Source: UBA5189 sp040389445 (GTDB taxonomy: Bacteria; Chloroflexota; Limnocylindria; Limnocylindrales; CSP1-4). Taken from it: a DNA stretch of 64,000 nt. The translations under genes and the position numbers were made by a program. The notes under the pieces were generated by a model that worked only from the letters and a program-made list of their open reading frames with translations, did no database searches and was not told the origin of the DNA. Every line of letters begins with the position of its first letter. Position 1 is the first letter of the stretch. The stretch is from contig JAZJZX010000010.1 of the NCBI GenBank assembly GCA_040389445.1, forward strand, positions 232,905 to 296,904, in the 5' to 3' direction. Below, in pieces: positions 1-8,240 of the stretch.

Positions 1-751
1 CCGCCCCGACCTCGACGCTGCGGGGCAGGCCGGTCAGCAGATCGCGACCACGCAGGTTGACCCGCTGCTGATCCCATTCGCCCGGGTAGGCCGAGCCGAT
101 GGCGACCTTGATGTCCTCGGCCGTTCGCTCGCCGAGAAGCAGGTTGTATTCGCGGCGGGCGAAATTCACGATGTCCTGGTCCATCTCGTCACCGCCGATG
201 CGGATGCTCCGGCTCACGACGATGCCACCGAGGCTGATGACGGCGACCTCGGTCGTGCCGCCGCCGATGTCCACGATCAGGCTGCCGGACGGCTCGCTGA
301 CCGGCAGGCCGGCACCGATCGCGGCGGCCATCGGCTCCTCGATGAGGCGCGCCCAGCGGGCACCGGCGTTGAGGGCCGCGTCCTTGACGGCGCGCTTCTC
401 CACCTCGGTGACCCCCGACGGAATGCCGATGAGCATGCGCGGTCGCGCGATCAGGCCGATCCGGTCGTGGACCTTGTCCACGAAGTACTTGATCATCTGC
501 TCGGTGACGTCGAAGTCGCTGATGACCCCATCGCGAAGCGGGCGGACCGCGATGATGTTGGCCGGGGTCCGGCCGACCATCCGCTTGGCCTCGGCGCCGA
601 TCGCCAGAACACGCTTGGTCCGGGCCTCGATGGCGACGACCGACGGCTCGCTGATGACGATCCCGCGGTCGCGCACGTGGACGAGCGTGTTCGCGGTACC
701 CAGATCGATGCCGATGTCGCGGGAAAAGAGGCCGAGGATGCGGTCGAGCAT
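1..751 (-). CDS. mreB: Rod shape-determining protein MreB (3' end outside window)
   Basis: Actin-like cytoskeletal ATPase that forms membrane-associated filaments and positions the elongasome. Reading the minus strand from the ATG at 751 gives about 250 residues that match MreB throughout. They include the phosphate-1 loop DIGIDLGTANT near residue 12, the stretch IGIPSGVTEVEKRAV near residue 108, and the second phosphate motif DIGGGTTE near residue 163. The frame is open to the window edge, so the last quarter or so of the usual 340 residues is missing here. It lies downstream of radC on the same strand; radC-mreB is a common chromosomal neighbourhood, which identifies this flank as host DNA. 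Confidence 0.96.
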   Translation of the reverse strand, partial: MLDRILGLFSRDIGIDLGTANTLVHVRDRGIVISEPSVVAIEARTKRVLAIGAEAKRMVGRTPANIIAVRPLRDGVISDFDVTEQMIKYFVDKVHDRIGLIARPRMLIGIPSGVTEVEKRAVKDAALNAGARWARLIEEPMAAAIGAGLPVSEPSGSLIVDIGGGTTEVAVISLGGIVVSRSIRIGGDEMDQDIVNFARREYNLLLGERTAEDIKVAIGSAYPGEWDQQRVNLRGRDLLTGLPRSVEVGA

Positions 752-907
752 GCGGGGTGGGGATCCTCTGCGGATATCGGCTCATGGGCGTTCGTGTCCG
801 GGCCCGGCGGAGCCCGAGCAGTATACCCACGACCTCGCGCAGGAGCGCCGATGGCGGGCCGGCGCTCCTGTCGCCCGAGCGTGCGCCAGCCTGTGCCCGT
901 GCGCCGA

Positions 908-1003
908 GCCGCCGCCGGAGCGCGGTGCCGGAGCGCGGTGCCAGCGCCGGGCCGGGCCGCCGCCGGAGCGCGGTGCCGGAGCGCGGTGCCAGCGCCGGGC
1001 CGG
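908..1003. repeat. Two tandem copies of a 48-bp GC-rich repeat
   Basis: Two head-to-tail copies starting at 908 and 956 lie in the radC-mreB intergenic region. Each contains two shorter copies of CCGGAGCGCGGTG. A degenerate third start follows to about 1025. No gene is supported between 752 and 1034. The repeat resembles other GC-rich minisatellites in this scaffold and may be slippage-prone filler. Confidence 0.75.
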
Positions 1004-1034
1004 GCCGCCCTCGGAGCGCCGAGCCGGGCGAGTG

Positions 1035-1211
1035 TCAGGCAGCGCGACCGGGAGGCGTGCCGGGACGATCGAACGCGATGCCGCGGTCGCGCAGGGAGAC
1101 CCAGGCGTCGTGCCCGATGACCAGGTGATCGAGGACGTTGATGTCGAGAAGGCGCCCGGCGGCCAGCGCCTCGGCCGTGAGATGGAGGTCGTCCGGGGAC
1201 GGTGTCGGATC
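1035..1211 (-). pseudogene. radC: radC, C-terminal part cut off by the transposon
   Basis: This is the 3' piece of the interrupted radC. From the junction it reads SPDDLHLTAEALAAGRLLDI, the standard RadC sequence after the JAMM metal-binding motif, and continues to a stop at 1035. Joined to the 5' piece at 23911-24512, with one copy of the 8-bp duplication removed, it gives a 771-nt in-frame gene of 256 residues carrying HNHPSGDPTPSPDD. Host RadC is therefore broken at its predicted active site. An ATG beyond the junction, at 1322, could start a short hybrid peptide, but nothing suggests it is functional. Confidence 0.93.
1204..1211. repeat. Target-site duplication, left copy
   Basis: GTCGGATC immediately left of the terminal inverted repeat, repeated at 23911-23918 immediately right of the other end. 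By the symmetry of the inverted repeats the duplication is 8 bp. Three further matching bases (GGT) belong partly to the element end. Confidence 0.93.
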
Positions 1212-1240
1212 ACCCCCAACGAAATCGGTGGGAAGACCAA
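1212..1240 (+). repeat. Left terminal inverted repeat (29 bp)
   Basis: Begins ACCCCCAACGAAATCGGTGG. It matches the reverse complement of 23882-23910 except at position 24 (G here, A at the right end). This is the likely transposase binding and cleavage site. Confidence 0.95.
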
Positions 1241-1354
1241 AGTGCTCGGATGCACCGGCGAACGTGGTGGGTCCTGGGGCGAATTGACCCGAAGGTACTG
1301 CCGGGATCGCTGGACAGGGCATGGCGCGCCGGCCGTAACAGCGTGACGCTGGTC

Positions 1355-3844
1355 ATGAACAGACATGGCAAGACCCCGACTCGACCTTCCAGACCGCCCG
1401 CATCCTGTCCGGCGCACCCGGGCTCGCGGATCTACGTCGACCGTCCGACGCGCCGCTGGAGCCCTTGGCACGAGTCTCGGTCGTACCGCTGCGTGCCCGA
1501 CAACAAGGCCGACCGGCACCTGATGACGCCGACCGTGGTGAGCCGCCAACTGAGCGCCATGCATCCCAAGGTGAAACTGCCGTGTCTGCACTGCGGGACT
1601 GACCACACCGGCGCCCATGGCCCGGCCTGCGTGAGCGGCTACACCTTTGCCGCCGCCGAGATCGCGGGTGCACTCGTTGACCTCGGCCAGGGCGGCTCCT
1701 ACTGCCAGGTCAGCGCCCTCCTCCGTCGAAACGCGATGCGCAAGCGCCGGGACGGCCGCCGGAAGCCGATGACCGCACCCAGGACACTGGAGCCGCGGAA
1801 GCCTCTGCCCCCGCGGACGCCGCGGAACCTGCTCGACAAGAAGGCCGCGGCCAAGCCTCGCCCGGACGGGCCCCTACTCCGCAAGAACTACGGCTACACC
1901 GCGCCCAAGGCCACCGAGACGGCCTACATCGTGCCGAGCCGGTCGGGCAACCTCGCCCAGGGCTACGTTGATGTCTTCGCGCCGGTGATCTTCGATGCCT
2001 TCCCGGTCAAGGAGTGGCCGTCGATCGTGATCATCGACTCGCTCCCGATCAAGCGACGGCGGATCGCCGTCAGCAAGCGCTCGGGCAAGATCACGAAGAT
2101 CGCCTCAGGCGAGAGCCAGGGCGAGATCTTCGCCGCCGCCGACGGCAGCACGACACCCGGCACGCCGATCCTGGCCGGCCTTGAGGGCAGCAAGGACGCG
2201 ACGAGCGTCAAGCGCTTCCTCGATCGCCTGCCGACCAACACCGAACCCGTTTGGGTGGTCGCCGACATCGACGAAGGCATCCGCGTCGCCGTCAAGGACA
2301 AGTGGCCGAATGCCAACTTCTATCGGTGCGAAGAGCATCTCAAGATGCGTTGTCGCCTGGCGCTCGAGGCGGACGGCATCGGCCCGTGGGTCCCGTTCGA
2401 CCACGCGGACGCGATGCCCCGCGACACGAAGGGCGTCAAGGTCACCGGCTACGGCATCGAGCACCGGCTCTACTTCGCCCTTCATTCGGCGATGTGGACC
2501 GAGAAGCGATGGGCAGACTTCGCGGCGCTGGTCGACCGCATCGTCAAGCCCGACAAGGTCAAGACGCGTAACTGGGTCGCCGACAACACCGACCTCGTCC
2601 ACAGCCAGATCAGCCTGCGCGCGACGCACAAGGGCTTCCCGCGCTCGACCGGGGCCATCGAGGGCACGATCCGCCGGATCAAGCACGTCGTGAGCGAGAG
2701 AGCCGAGTACTACCGCAACGGCGTGCGCCTCGACAAACTCGTGAACCTCGTTCGCCTCGACGCGACCGGTCAGGCCGATGCCGACGTCTACGCGAGCCTG
2801 ATCACCAAGCACCTCCTCGCCCGCGGCGGTGCCGGCCTCGACTGGCAGAGCGGCCGTGACCTGTTCGGCTCCGGGTCGATCGATGCACGGATCAAGCAGG
2901 CAAAGGACGAGCACGCGGTCGTGGTGTTTGAGCGAGACAAGCGCGCCAAACAAGCGCGTCTCGAGGCGCAGACGATCGCGACCAACGCCTGGCTTGCGGA
3001 ACGCGGGCTTCCGCCGATCTCCAAGGCGCGCCAGGCGGATGCCAAGGACCCGATCTACCAGATCCCTCGCTGGGGCCGCACGATCGCCGACTACCCGGCC
3101 CTGGTCATGCAGTACGACCCCTCACGGAACGAGGGCCTGCTTCCCGAGCAGGTCACGGCCGCCAGCCCTGTCCTGCGGACGTGGGTGTGCAGCGCGCACC
3201 GAACCGCGACCGGCGGCCATGACCACGTGTGGGACGCGCCGCCCGAGCGGCGGACGAACGGCAGCGGGTGCCCGGTGTGTGCCGGTCGCGAAGTCTGCGA
3301 GATGAACTCGCTGCGCTACTGCCGGCCCGATCTCACGCTGGAGTGGTACCAGCCGAAGAACGGCGCCCTGACTCCCGACAACGTGACGCCGAATAGGGCG
3401 GACGAGGTCTTCTGGAAGTGCCTCAAGAACAAGAAGCACAAGCCATTCCGGCAGCGCATCTACAACCGCCATGCGCTTCACGAAGGTTGCCCAGCCTGTT
3501 TCGAGGACGAGCAGAAGGAACGTGCGAAGGCCAACCGCAACGAGTATGCCCAGGCGCGACGTGGGCGCGCCAGCGATCAACGCCCACCCACTAGCCTGCC
3601 GGTGCTCGACGCCGCCGCCCGCAAGGCGAAGTTGGTCGTCGATCCCACGGACCTGACCCCGCGCGCGGCGGCGGCGGCCGTCGGATGCTCGGAGCAGACG
3701 ATCCGCAACTGGATCCACGAGGGCCGCATTCGCGCTCATACGCCAGCCATCAAGGGAAAGCCGTTCCTGGTCCCGGAGTCGGAGGTCTTGCGCGTCCGGG
3801 CAATCCTCGAAGCGCCCGTCGGCCCGGACCAAGAAGCCGCGTAG
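1355..3844 (+). CDS. Large DDE transposase, Mutator/MULE type, with C-terminal zinc ribbons and HTH
   Basis: Probable transposase of the element, 829 residues from the ATG at 1355. The frame is open back to 1202, but that would include the terminal repeat, so the start is uncertain. The N-terminal part has Cys/His motifs (CPAHPGS, CLHCGTDH) and a helical segment like a DNA-binding domain. The catalytic region shows D228 in IIDSLPI, D304 in VVADIDEGI, a downstream CxxH (YRCEEHL) and E436 in STGAIEG. This D-D-CxxH-E order is characteristic of the Mutator superfamily. Two treble-clef zinc ribbons follow (about 610-640 and 687-712, each ending in CPxC), resembling the DUF4379 type. A MerR/excisionase-like helix-turn-helix near 770-796 (AAAAAVGCSEQTIRNWIHEG) closes the protein. 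It is about twice the usual IS256 length. Assignment rests on motifs and on the 8-bp duplication. Confidence 0.85.
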   Translation: MNRHGKTPTRPSRPPASCPAHPGSRIYVDRPTRRWSPWHESRSYRCVPDNKADRHLMTPTVVSRQLSAMHPKVKLPCLHCGTDHTGAHGPACVSGYTFAAAEIAGALVDLGQGGSYCQVSALLRRNAMRKRRDGRRKPMTAPRTLEPRKPLPPRTPRNLLDKKAAAKPRPDGPLLRKNYGYTAPKATETAYIVPSRSGNLAQGYVDVFAPVIFDAFPVKEWPSIVIIDSLPIKRRRIAVSKRSGKITKIASGESQGEIFAAADGSTTPGTPILAGLEGSKDATSVKRFLDRLPTNTEPVWVVADIDEGIRVAVKDKWPNANFYRCEEHLKMRCRLALEADGIGPWVPFDHADAMPRDTKGVKVTGYGIEHRLYFALHSAMWTEKRWADFAALVDRIVKPDKVKTRNWVADNTDLVHSQISLRATHKGFPRSTGAIEGTIRRIKHVVSERAEYYRNGVRLDKLVNLVRLDATGQADADVYASLITKHLLARGGAGLDWQSGRDLFGSGSIDARIKQAKDEHAVVVFERDKRAKQARLEAQTIATNAWLAERGLPPISKARQADAKDPIYQIPRWGRTIADYPALVMQYDPSRNEGLLPEQVTAASPVLRTWVCSAHRTATGGHDHVWDAPPERRTNGSGCPVCAGREVCEMNSLRYCRPDLTLEWYQPKNGALTPDNVTPNRADEVFWKCLKNKKHKPFRQRIYNRHALHEGCPACFEDEQKERAKANRNEYAQARRGRASDQRPPTSLPVLDAAARKAKLVVDPTDLTPRAAAAAVGCSEQTIRNWIHEGRIRAHTPAIKGKPFLVPESEVLRVRAILEAPVGPDQEAA

Positions 3845-3888
3845 GGCGAGTCGGCCGACACGGCGATCCTCGGCCTATTGTTGACGTC

Positions 3889-4410
3889 ATGGCCGACCTC
3901 CATCGAACGATGACCGCTCTGCGGCGGGCCCTGGGTCGCGGCCAGGCGCCAATCCTCGAACGCCCGATTGCGCCGATCCCTCCCGAGATCGTCGCGCGCC
4001 TGATCCTGGACAACGACGAGGAGCCGCTGTTCCCGAAGTTCCAGGAGTACGGCAAGGGCAGGCCCGGCGTCACCGAGGAGCGCGAAGAGTGGTGGGTGCT
4101 CAGGGATGACCGCGGCCGGGTCGTCGGCGGGGCGATCGTCGGGTCAATGGGCCCGGACCACCCTGTCTCGATCGACGTGGCGATCGACCCCGCTCGACAA
4201 GGCCAGGGCCTTGGCACGGCCCTGTACGCCGCCCTCGAGGCCGCTGGAGTCGACATGGAGGCAGGGTCGGCCGCCTCCCTCGCTCATCGGACGATGACGC
4301 CTCTCGGCTACGTGTTCATGAGGAGCCGCCGCCTGCGGCACGACCCGGAGGCAGAAGCGAAGATCGCCGCCAGCGCCCATGTGTGCCCCGCGTGCGGACC
4401 GCAGCCGTGA
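3889..4410 (+). CDS. GNAT family N-acetyltransferase
   Basis: 173 residues from the ATG at 3889. The acetyl-CoA pyrophosphate-binding loop is visible as DPARQGQGLGTALYAALE (about residues 104-121), preceded by the beta strand VSIDVAI. Substrate unknown. It is the first cargo gene after the transposase. Its stop overlaps the GTG of the next gene (GTGA at 4407-4410), indicating translational coupling. The C-terminus carries a CPAC that could bind metal or be incidental. Confidence 0.8.
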   Translation: MADLHRTMTALRRALGRGQAPILERPIAPIPPEIVARLILDNDEEPLFPKFQEYGKGRPGVTEEREEWWVLRDDRGRVVGGAIVGSMGPDHPVSIDVAIDPARQGQGLGTALYAALEAAGVDMEAGSAASLAHRTMTPLGYVFMRSRRLRHDPEAEAKIAASAHVCPACGPQP

Positions 4411-4697
4411 GCAACCCCGCCGCAGCAGTCCAGCGCGACTGGCGCGAAGTCGACGAATCGCGGGCGGCCTTTCGCGAGCAGATCGCCGCGATCAAGCGGG
4501 AGTGGGCGGCCATGCCGGCCGACCAGCGGGTCAGCGAAGCCAGCCTCCAGGCCCAGATCGCGGAAGCCGAGCGCGCCTTCGAGGAGCGCATGGACGAGGT
4601 CGAATGGGACATCGTCGACGCCGACGTGAAAGGCGCCAGGCCACCCTTTGGCGACGGCTCGAATCTCGGTGAGGGGGATCTTCTTGGCAACAACTGA
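4407..4697 (+). CDS. Small charged helical protein, function unknown
   Basis: 96 residues from the GTG at 4407, which overlaps the upstream stop by 4 bp; a GTG at 4383 is also in frame. The sequence is rich in Glu, Arg and Ala with heptad-like spacing (for example EASLQAQIAEAERAFEERMD), predicting a coiled coil. No signal peptide or membrane segment. It lies in a tight four-gene run ending with a uracil-DNA glycosylase. I do not recognise a family. Confidence 0.6.
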   Translation: MSNPAAAVQRDWREVDESRAAFREQIAAIKREWAAMPADQRVSEASLQAQIAEAERAFEERMDEVEWDIVDADVKGARPPFGDGSNLGEGDLLGNN

Positions 4698-4911
4698 ACC
4701 CGGTCGTTACGCCGTTGTCGTCGCGTACACAGCCGCGGCTGCCGAGACGCTGCCGGACACCTACGCGGCGATCGTCCGCGGCACGAAGGCCGAGGTCGAT
4801 GCGGTGCTGGCGCAGATCCGCGAGAACAACCCGCTGGGCGACGCGAAGTCGATCCCGCTCGTCGAGGTCGATGCGGCCGACGCCTTCGAGAAGATCATGA
4901 TGCCGTTCTGA
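4684..4911 (+). CDS. Small hypothetical protein, about 75 residues
   Basis: The chosen start is TTG at 4684, preceded by the Shine-Dalgarno-like GGTGAGGGGG; an ATG at 4648 is in frame but lacks such a site. It overlaps the preceding gene by 14 bp. The product reads as a compact alpha/beta domain (YAVVVAYTA, AEVDAVLAQIREN, ending FEKIMMPF). Family not recognised. Gene spacing suggests co-expression with the neighbouring acetyltransferase and glycosylase. Confidence 0.6.
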   Translation: MATTEPGRYAVVVAYTAAAAETLPDTYAAIVRGTKAEVDAVLAQIRENNPLGDAKSIPLVEVDAADAFEKIMMPF

Positions 4912-4944
4912 TGTCGCCTGCAGGAACGCTCGCCAGGCTCGGCC

Positions 4945-5649
4945 GTGATGGACCCTGAGCGGCGCCGCGCAGCGATCGGCGACCTACCGTCGGACTGGGC
5001 CGACGCGCTCGGCAAGGCGGCATCGCCGGAGCGACTGGATCCGATCGCCGAATGGGTCGCGGCCCGTCGGCTGACTCATCCCGTTCTGCCGGCGCCTGAG
5101 CAGGTCTTTGCCGCGCTCCGCGCCACGCCGTTCGAGTCCGTGCGGGTGGTCATCTTGGGCCAGGATCCCTACCCCAACCGCGACCACGCGATGGGCCTCG
5201 CGTTCTCGGTCCCGAGCGATGTCACCGACCTGCCGCGATCGCTCCGGCGGATCCGGGAAGAGGTCGCGTCCGATTGCCATGTGCCCCTGCCGGGCCACGG
5301 CTCCCTAGAATCCTGGACCCGTCAGGGCGTCCTGCTGCTGAACACGATCCTGACAGTGGACGAGGGCGACTCCAACAGCCATCGAGACGCAGGCTGGGTC
5401 GCGCTCACCGACGCGATCATCAGCGCCGTGGCCAGCAGCGAGCCGCCCGCGGTCTTCCTCCTGTGGGGCAGGCTGGCACAGGCGAAGACCGATCTCATCG
5501 AGAACCTCGGGCGGGTTGCCGTTCCATGCCCGCATCCCATGGCACGCCAAAGGAACGGGTTCCGCGGGAGTCACCCGTTCACGAGGGCGAACGCGGCCCT
5601 CTCGAGGCCGATGGACTGGCGCCTGGACGACGGATCGCCGGAGAACTAG
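4945..5649 (+). CDS. ung: Uracil-DNA glycosylase, family 1-like
   Basis: Enzyme that excises uracil, or a related modified base, from DNA. The water-activating motif GQDPYP is present at residues 72-77 with the catalytic Asp at 74, followed by LLNTILTV, the uracil-binding Asn strand. The C-terminal Leu-loop region reads HPMARQRNGFRGSHPF, where canonical Ung has HPSPLSA...GFFG..HFS, so DNA intercalation and the catalytic-His environment are altered. Starts are GTG 4945 or ATG 4948. At 234 residues it has normal length. Being on a defence element, it might repair base-deamination damage or act on phage DNA with modified or uracil bases; both are inference. Confidence 0.85.
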   Translation: MMDPERRRAAIGDLPSDWADALGKAASPERLDPIAEWVAARRLTHPVLPAPEQVFAALRATPFESVRVVILGQDPYPNRDHAMGLAFSVPSDVTDLPRSLRRIREEVASDCHVPLPGHGSLESWTRQGVLLLNTILTVDEGDSNSHRDAGWVALTDAIISAVASSEPPAVFLLWGRLAQAKTDLIENLGRVAVPCPHPMARQRNGFRGSHPFTRANAALSRPMDWRLDDGSPEN

Positions 5650-5878
5650 CCGCGGAAGAACCGGGCCTGGCTGCGCACCGCCAGGTAGTGCTTCCGCCAT
5701 CGGCCGAGGGACTCGCTGAGCCGCTCGGCGGACCCTCCGAACAAGCCCGCGACCAAGGGCGCCCAGGACGTACCCGCCTCAGCAATCTCAGCCTCGATCG
5801 CATGGTCAACGGTGGCCCCGTACTGTGGACCGGTTGCCCTGCCTCGGCGGCGGCAGGATAGAACCGATGTTCTGTATC
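5646..5878 (-). pseudogene. C-terminal remnant of an unidentified gene
   Basis: On the minus strand one frame is open from about 5878 to a TAG at 5646-5648. It reads protein-like: PQYGATVDHAIEAEIAEAG, then WAPLVAGLFGGSAERLSESL, then RWRKHYLAVRSQARFFRG. There is no upstream ATG, GTG or TTG in this frame before the conserved-looking part, so it looks like the 3' end of a lost gene. Its stop overlaps the stop of the glycosylase gene tail to tail. Family unknown; it could also be chance coding potential. Confidence 0.35.
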
Positions 5879-5910
5879 ATCGCGGTGAGAGAAGGCTCTT
5901 GGAGGCTGCG

Positions 5911-6102
5911 GTGCAGCACAACGCTCAGTTCAGGGTCCTGGGCGAACAGACGCCCCGCCTTGAACATCGCCACGGCGAGCGTTGGGTTCGAATGGATCGG
6001 ACGATCCCGATCCTTGCCGACGGGCAGCCGAAGTCGTACCGGAGCACTTGGGTCTGCCGCGATTGCGGCGAGACCGTCCTCCACCAGTGGCGAGCCCCAT
6101 GA
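5911..6102 (+). CDS. Small hypothetical protein with a single CxxC
   Basis: 63 residues from the GTG at 5911, with GGAGG six bases upstream. The frame is open further back to 5812 without a convincing start. The C-terminal STWVCRDCGETVLHQW contains one zinc-knuckle-like CxxC, so metal binding would need dimerisation or other ligands. No family recognised. Confidence 0.45.
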   Translation: MQHNAQFRVLGEQTPRLEHRHGERWVRMDRTIPILADGQPKSYRSTWVCRDCGETVLHQWRAP

Positions 6103-6304
6103 CGTCAGTGGCCGCGTCGGTCCCGGTCCAGCCGCCCGGCCGCGGCTCTGAGTCCCGCCGGGCTGACGCTCCCCGGGAACCGGAGCGCGGCCGTGAACCA
6201 AGGTAGTAACCGCCACTCACCACCCACTTACCTCGATCAGGCCGGTCGGGGCACCGGCACGCCCACGTTCGGGCGGGTCCGGGCCTCTATCATCGACGGC
6301 CACG

Positions 6305-6883
6305 ATGGCAGAAGGGGGTCTCGAGTTGGCGGACGGTCGCCTCGAACTGAGCCTACATCTGACACACCCGCGCATTCCCGAGGACATTTCGCCGTGGTGG
6401 ACCCGCTCCGCCGCGGTCTGCCTGAGCCGTCACCACACGTCGCCCCAGGACTTCGACGTGTCACTCCGTGATGGCGCGAGTTCAACGTACGAGACCGGCT
6501 GGGAACAGCCGACCGACGACCATCTGCGGGCACTCGGCAGCGAACTCAACACCACGGAATACGGCGCGTACTGCGTGGCCCTTGCCGCCGCCCACGCCCA
6601 TCTTGGCCGCATGGCTCTAGCGCGGACAGGCGCCGGCACGGGAGCCGACTGGTGGCTCGTGCCGATCGAGGCTGACACGACCGCACCCGTCGAGTACGAC
6701 CTGGATCGTGAGGATCTCTTCAAACTCGAGGTGTCCGGCGTCGACCGACGGTCGGAGCCCGAAATGAAGAAGCGACTGGCCAAGAAGATCGCGCAGGTCC
6801 AGAAGGGTCGGACCCCAGTCGCAGAGCGCTACGCGGCCGTCGTGGGGTTCGAGGCGCTCGAAGTGCGAATGGTCAAGGTCTAG
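6305..6883 (+). CDS. Unrecognised cargo protein, first of a two-gene pair
   Basis: 192 residues from the ATG at 6305. An in-frame TTG at 6326 with AAGGGGG seven bases upstream may be the real start. The protein is soluble with no obvious motif. It has a Trp-rich N-terminal half (SPWWTRSAAV, ADWWLVPIE) and a basic C-terminal helix (EMKKRLAKKIAQVQKG). It ends two bases before the start of the next gene, which implies co-translation. It sits between the glycosylase cluster and the restriction operon on the defence element. I do not recognise a family, so a defence role is inferred only from location. Confidence 0.7.
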   Translation: MAEGGLELADGRLELSLHLTHPRIPEDISPWWTRSAAVCLSRHHTSPQDFDVSLRDGASSTYETGWEQPTDDHLRALGSELNTTEYGAYCVALAAAHAHLGRMALARTGAGTGADWWLVPIEADTTAPVEYDLDREDLFKLEVSGVDRRSEPEMKKRLAKKIAQVQKGRTPVAERYAAVVGFEALEVRMVKV

Positions 6884-6885
6884 CC

Positions 6886-8169
6886 GTGGCCTTCGAGCGA
6901 CACCAGGAGGCCGAGCGCTACATGGTCCTGGCGGACCATTCGTGGGCCGGTGGCCGACTCTCAGAAGCCGCTGCCCTCTACCGATCGGCCGCCGAGGCCG
7001 AGGCCGAGGTCTATGCGCTGGTGCCGCCCGAGCGGCCCAAGACCCGGGGGATCACCGCGATCAGCGTGGTCAACCTCTTCCGCAAGGCGGGCGACGTCTC
7101 CGAGGCGCTGATCCGCGCCCATGGCTTCCTTGCCCGTCGCGACCTGGCGGATTGGGCTCGGGCAGACCTCGAGGACCTGGTCGTCGACCTTCGCGGCGAA
7201 CTCGCGGCCCAGGAGCAGGGCCGGACCCTCGGCCGGGAGTGGTTCGAGTGGCGGCTCCAGGGAGGCACGATCGGCAATGGCACGGCCCCGATGCCCGTCG
7301 TCTCGAGGACGATAGGCCAGATCCAGGGCGCCGCCGTTCGCGTGTTCGAACTCCTTGCGGGGATCGGCCTGCGACGCAGCGGGCCGCCAGGCGAGGAGGT
7401 CCGCGATCGGCTCGAGTTGCTGATGAGCCAGCCGACCGCCGGTAGTTTCAAGATCCGCCTCCGGTTCTCCATGCCCGAGGGGCAGACCGAACTCTTCTCG
7501 AACGAAGGCCATCGCGAGGTCGCGCCGGACGAGGTGAGCCGTACGTTGTTCGAGGTCCTCGAGGCCGTGGTCGACGACGAGCCGGAACGCCTCGCCCGGA
7601 TTGTGCCGGCGGACGACTACCGAGAGGCCTTCCTGCGCCTCGTGAAGGCGCTGCTCCCAGACGGGAAGACCATCGGCAGCATCGAGGTGACCCGCGGCAC
7701 GACTGACACGACGAGCGCCGCGGTCCTTCGGCCGACGATGCGCGAGCCACTCGACGAGCGGATCCGGGCCATCCAGCCGCCCCGCTCGCCGAGCGCCGGA
7801 AAGGTCACGGTCGTCGATACGCTGCGGGGCCTCCACCTGAACAAGCGCTGGATCCTGCTCGGGATGAAGGGCGCCGAGCGGAAGGCCTACGTCGGCAAGG
7901 CGATGATCCTTGAGGAGGTCATCGAGGGGCTCGTCGACCACGTGGTCAAGGTGACCGGCCACATGAGACGCGGCCCTGGGGGTTACATCCAACTCGTCAT
8001 GGACGACATCGTCGAGGCGGGCCCCGACGATGTGATTGGGGTCGTAGCGACCGGGGGTGAGCACGAGGCCATGCTCCTATGGGAGTCGGACGCCATCGCC
8101 GATGAAGTCGGCTCGCGGTCCGATGCGCCGCCCAGCCCGCCGCTTCTCGACTCAGGCGACGCCCAGTAA
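6886..8169 (+). CDS. Unrecognised cargo protein with N-terminal TPR-like helices
   Basis: 427 residues from the GTG at 6886. Residues 1-100 resemble a tetratricopeptide pair (YMVLADHSWAGGRLSEAAAL, NLFRKAGDVSEALIRAHGFL). The middle (about 150-300) is an alpha/beta region without a familiar motif. The C-terminal part (KRWILLGMKGAERKAYVG to VVATGGEHEAMLLWE) may be a separate domain. No membrane segment. It is paired with the upstream gene across a 2-bp gap and converges on the restriction operon. A candidate novel defence or element-maintenance pair; function unknown. Confidence 0.72.
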   Translation: MAFERHQEAERYMVLADHSWAGGRLSEAAALYRSAAEAEAEVYALVPPERPKTRGITAISVVNLFRKAGDVSEALIRAHGFLARRDLADWARADLEDLVVDLRGELAAQEQGRTLGREWFEWRLQGGTIGNGTAPMPVVSRTIGQIQGAAVRVFELLAGIGLRRSGPPGEEVRDRLELLMSQPTAGSFKIRLRFSMPEGQTELFSNEGHREVAPDEVSRTLFEVLEAVVDDEPERLARIVPADDYREAFLRLVKALLPDGKTIGSIEVTRGTTDTTSAAVLRPTMREPLDERIRAIQPPRSPSAGKVTVVDTLRGLHLNKRWILLGMKGAERKAYVGKAMILEEVIEGLVDHVVKVTGHMRRGPGGYIQLVMDDIVEAGPDDVIGVVATGGEHEAMLLWESDAIADEVGSRSDAPPSPPLLDSGDAQ

Positions 8170-8224
8170 CTGGGCGACGCTGCCGCGACCTCGATCCCTC
8201 ATCTCTTCAGGGCAGCAGGAAAGC

Positions 8225-8240
8225 GCGGACCTACGTCCGC
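8225..8240. terminator. Small hairpin between convergent genes
   Basis: GCGGAC/GTCCGC with the loop CTAC overlaps the stop codon of the metallopeptidase gene in the 61-bp gap between convergent coding regions. There is no U-run, so this is only a possible terminator. Confidence 0.35.
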
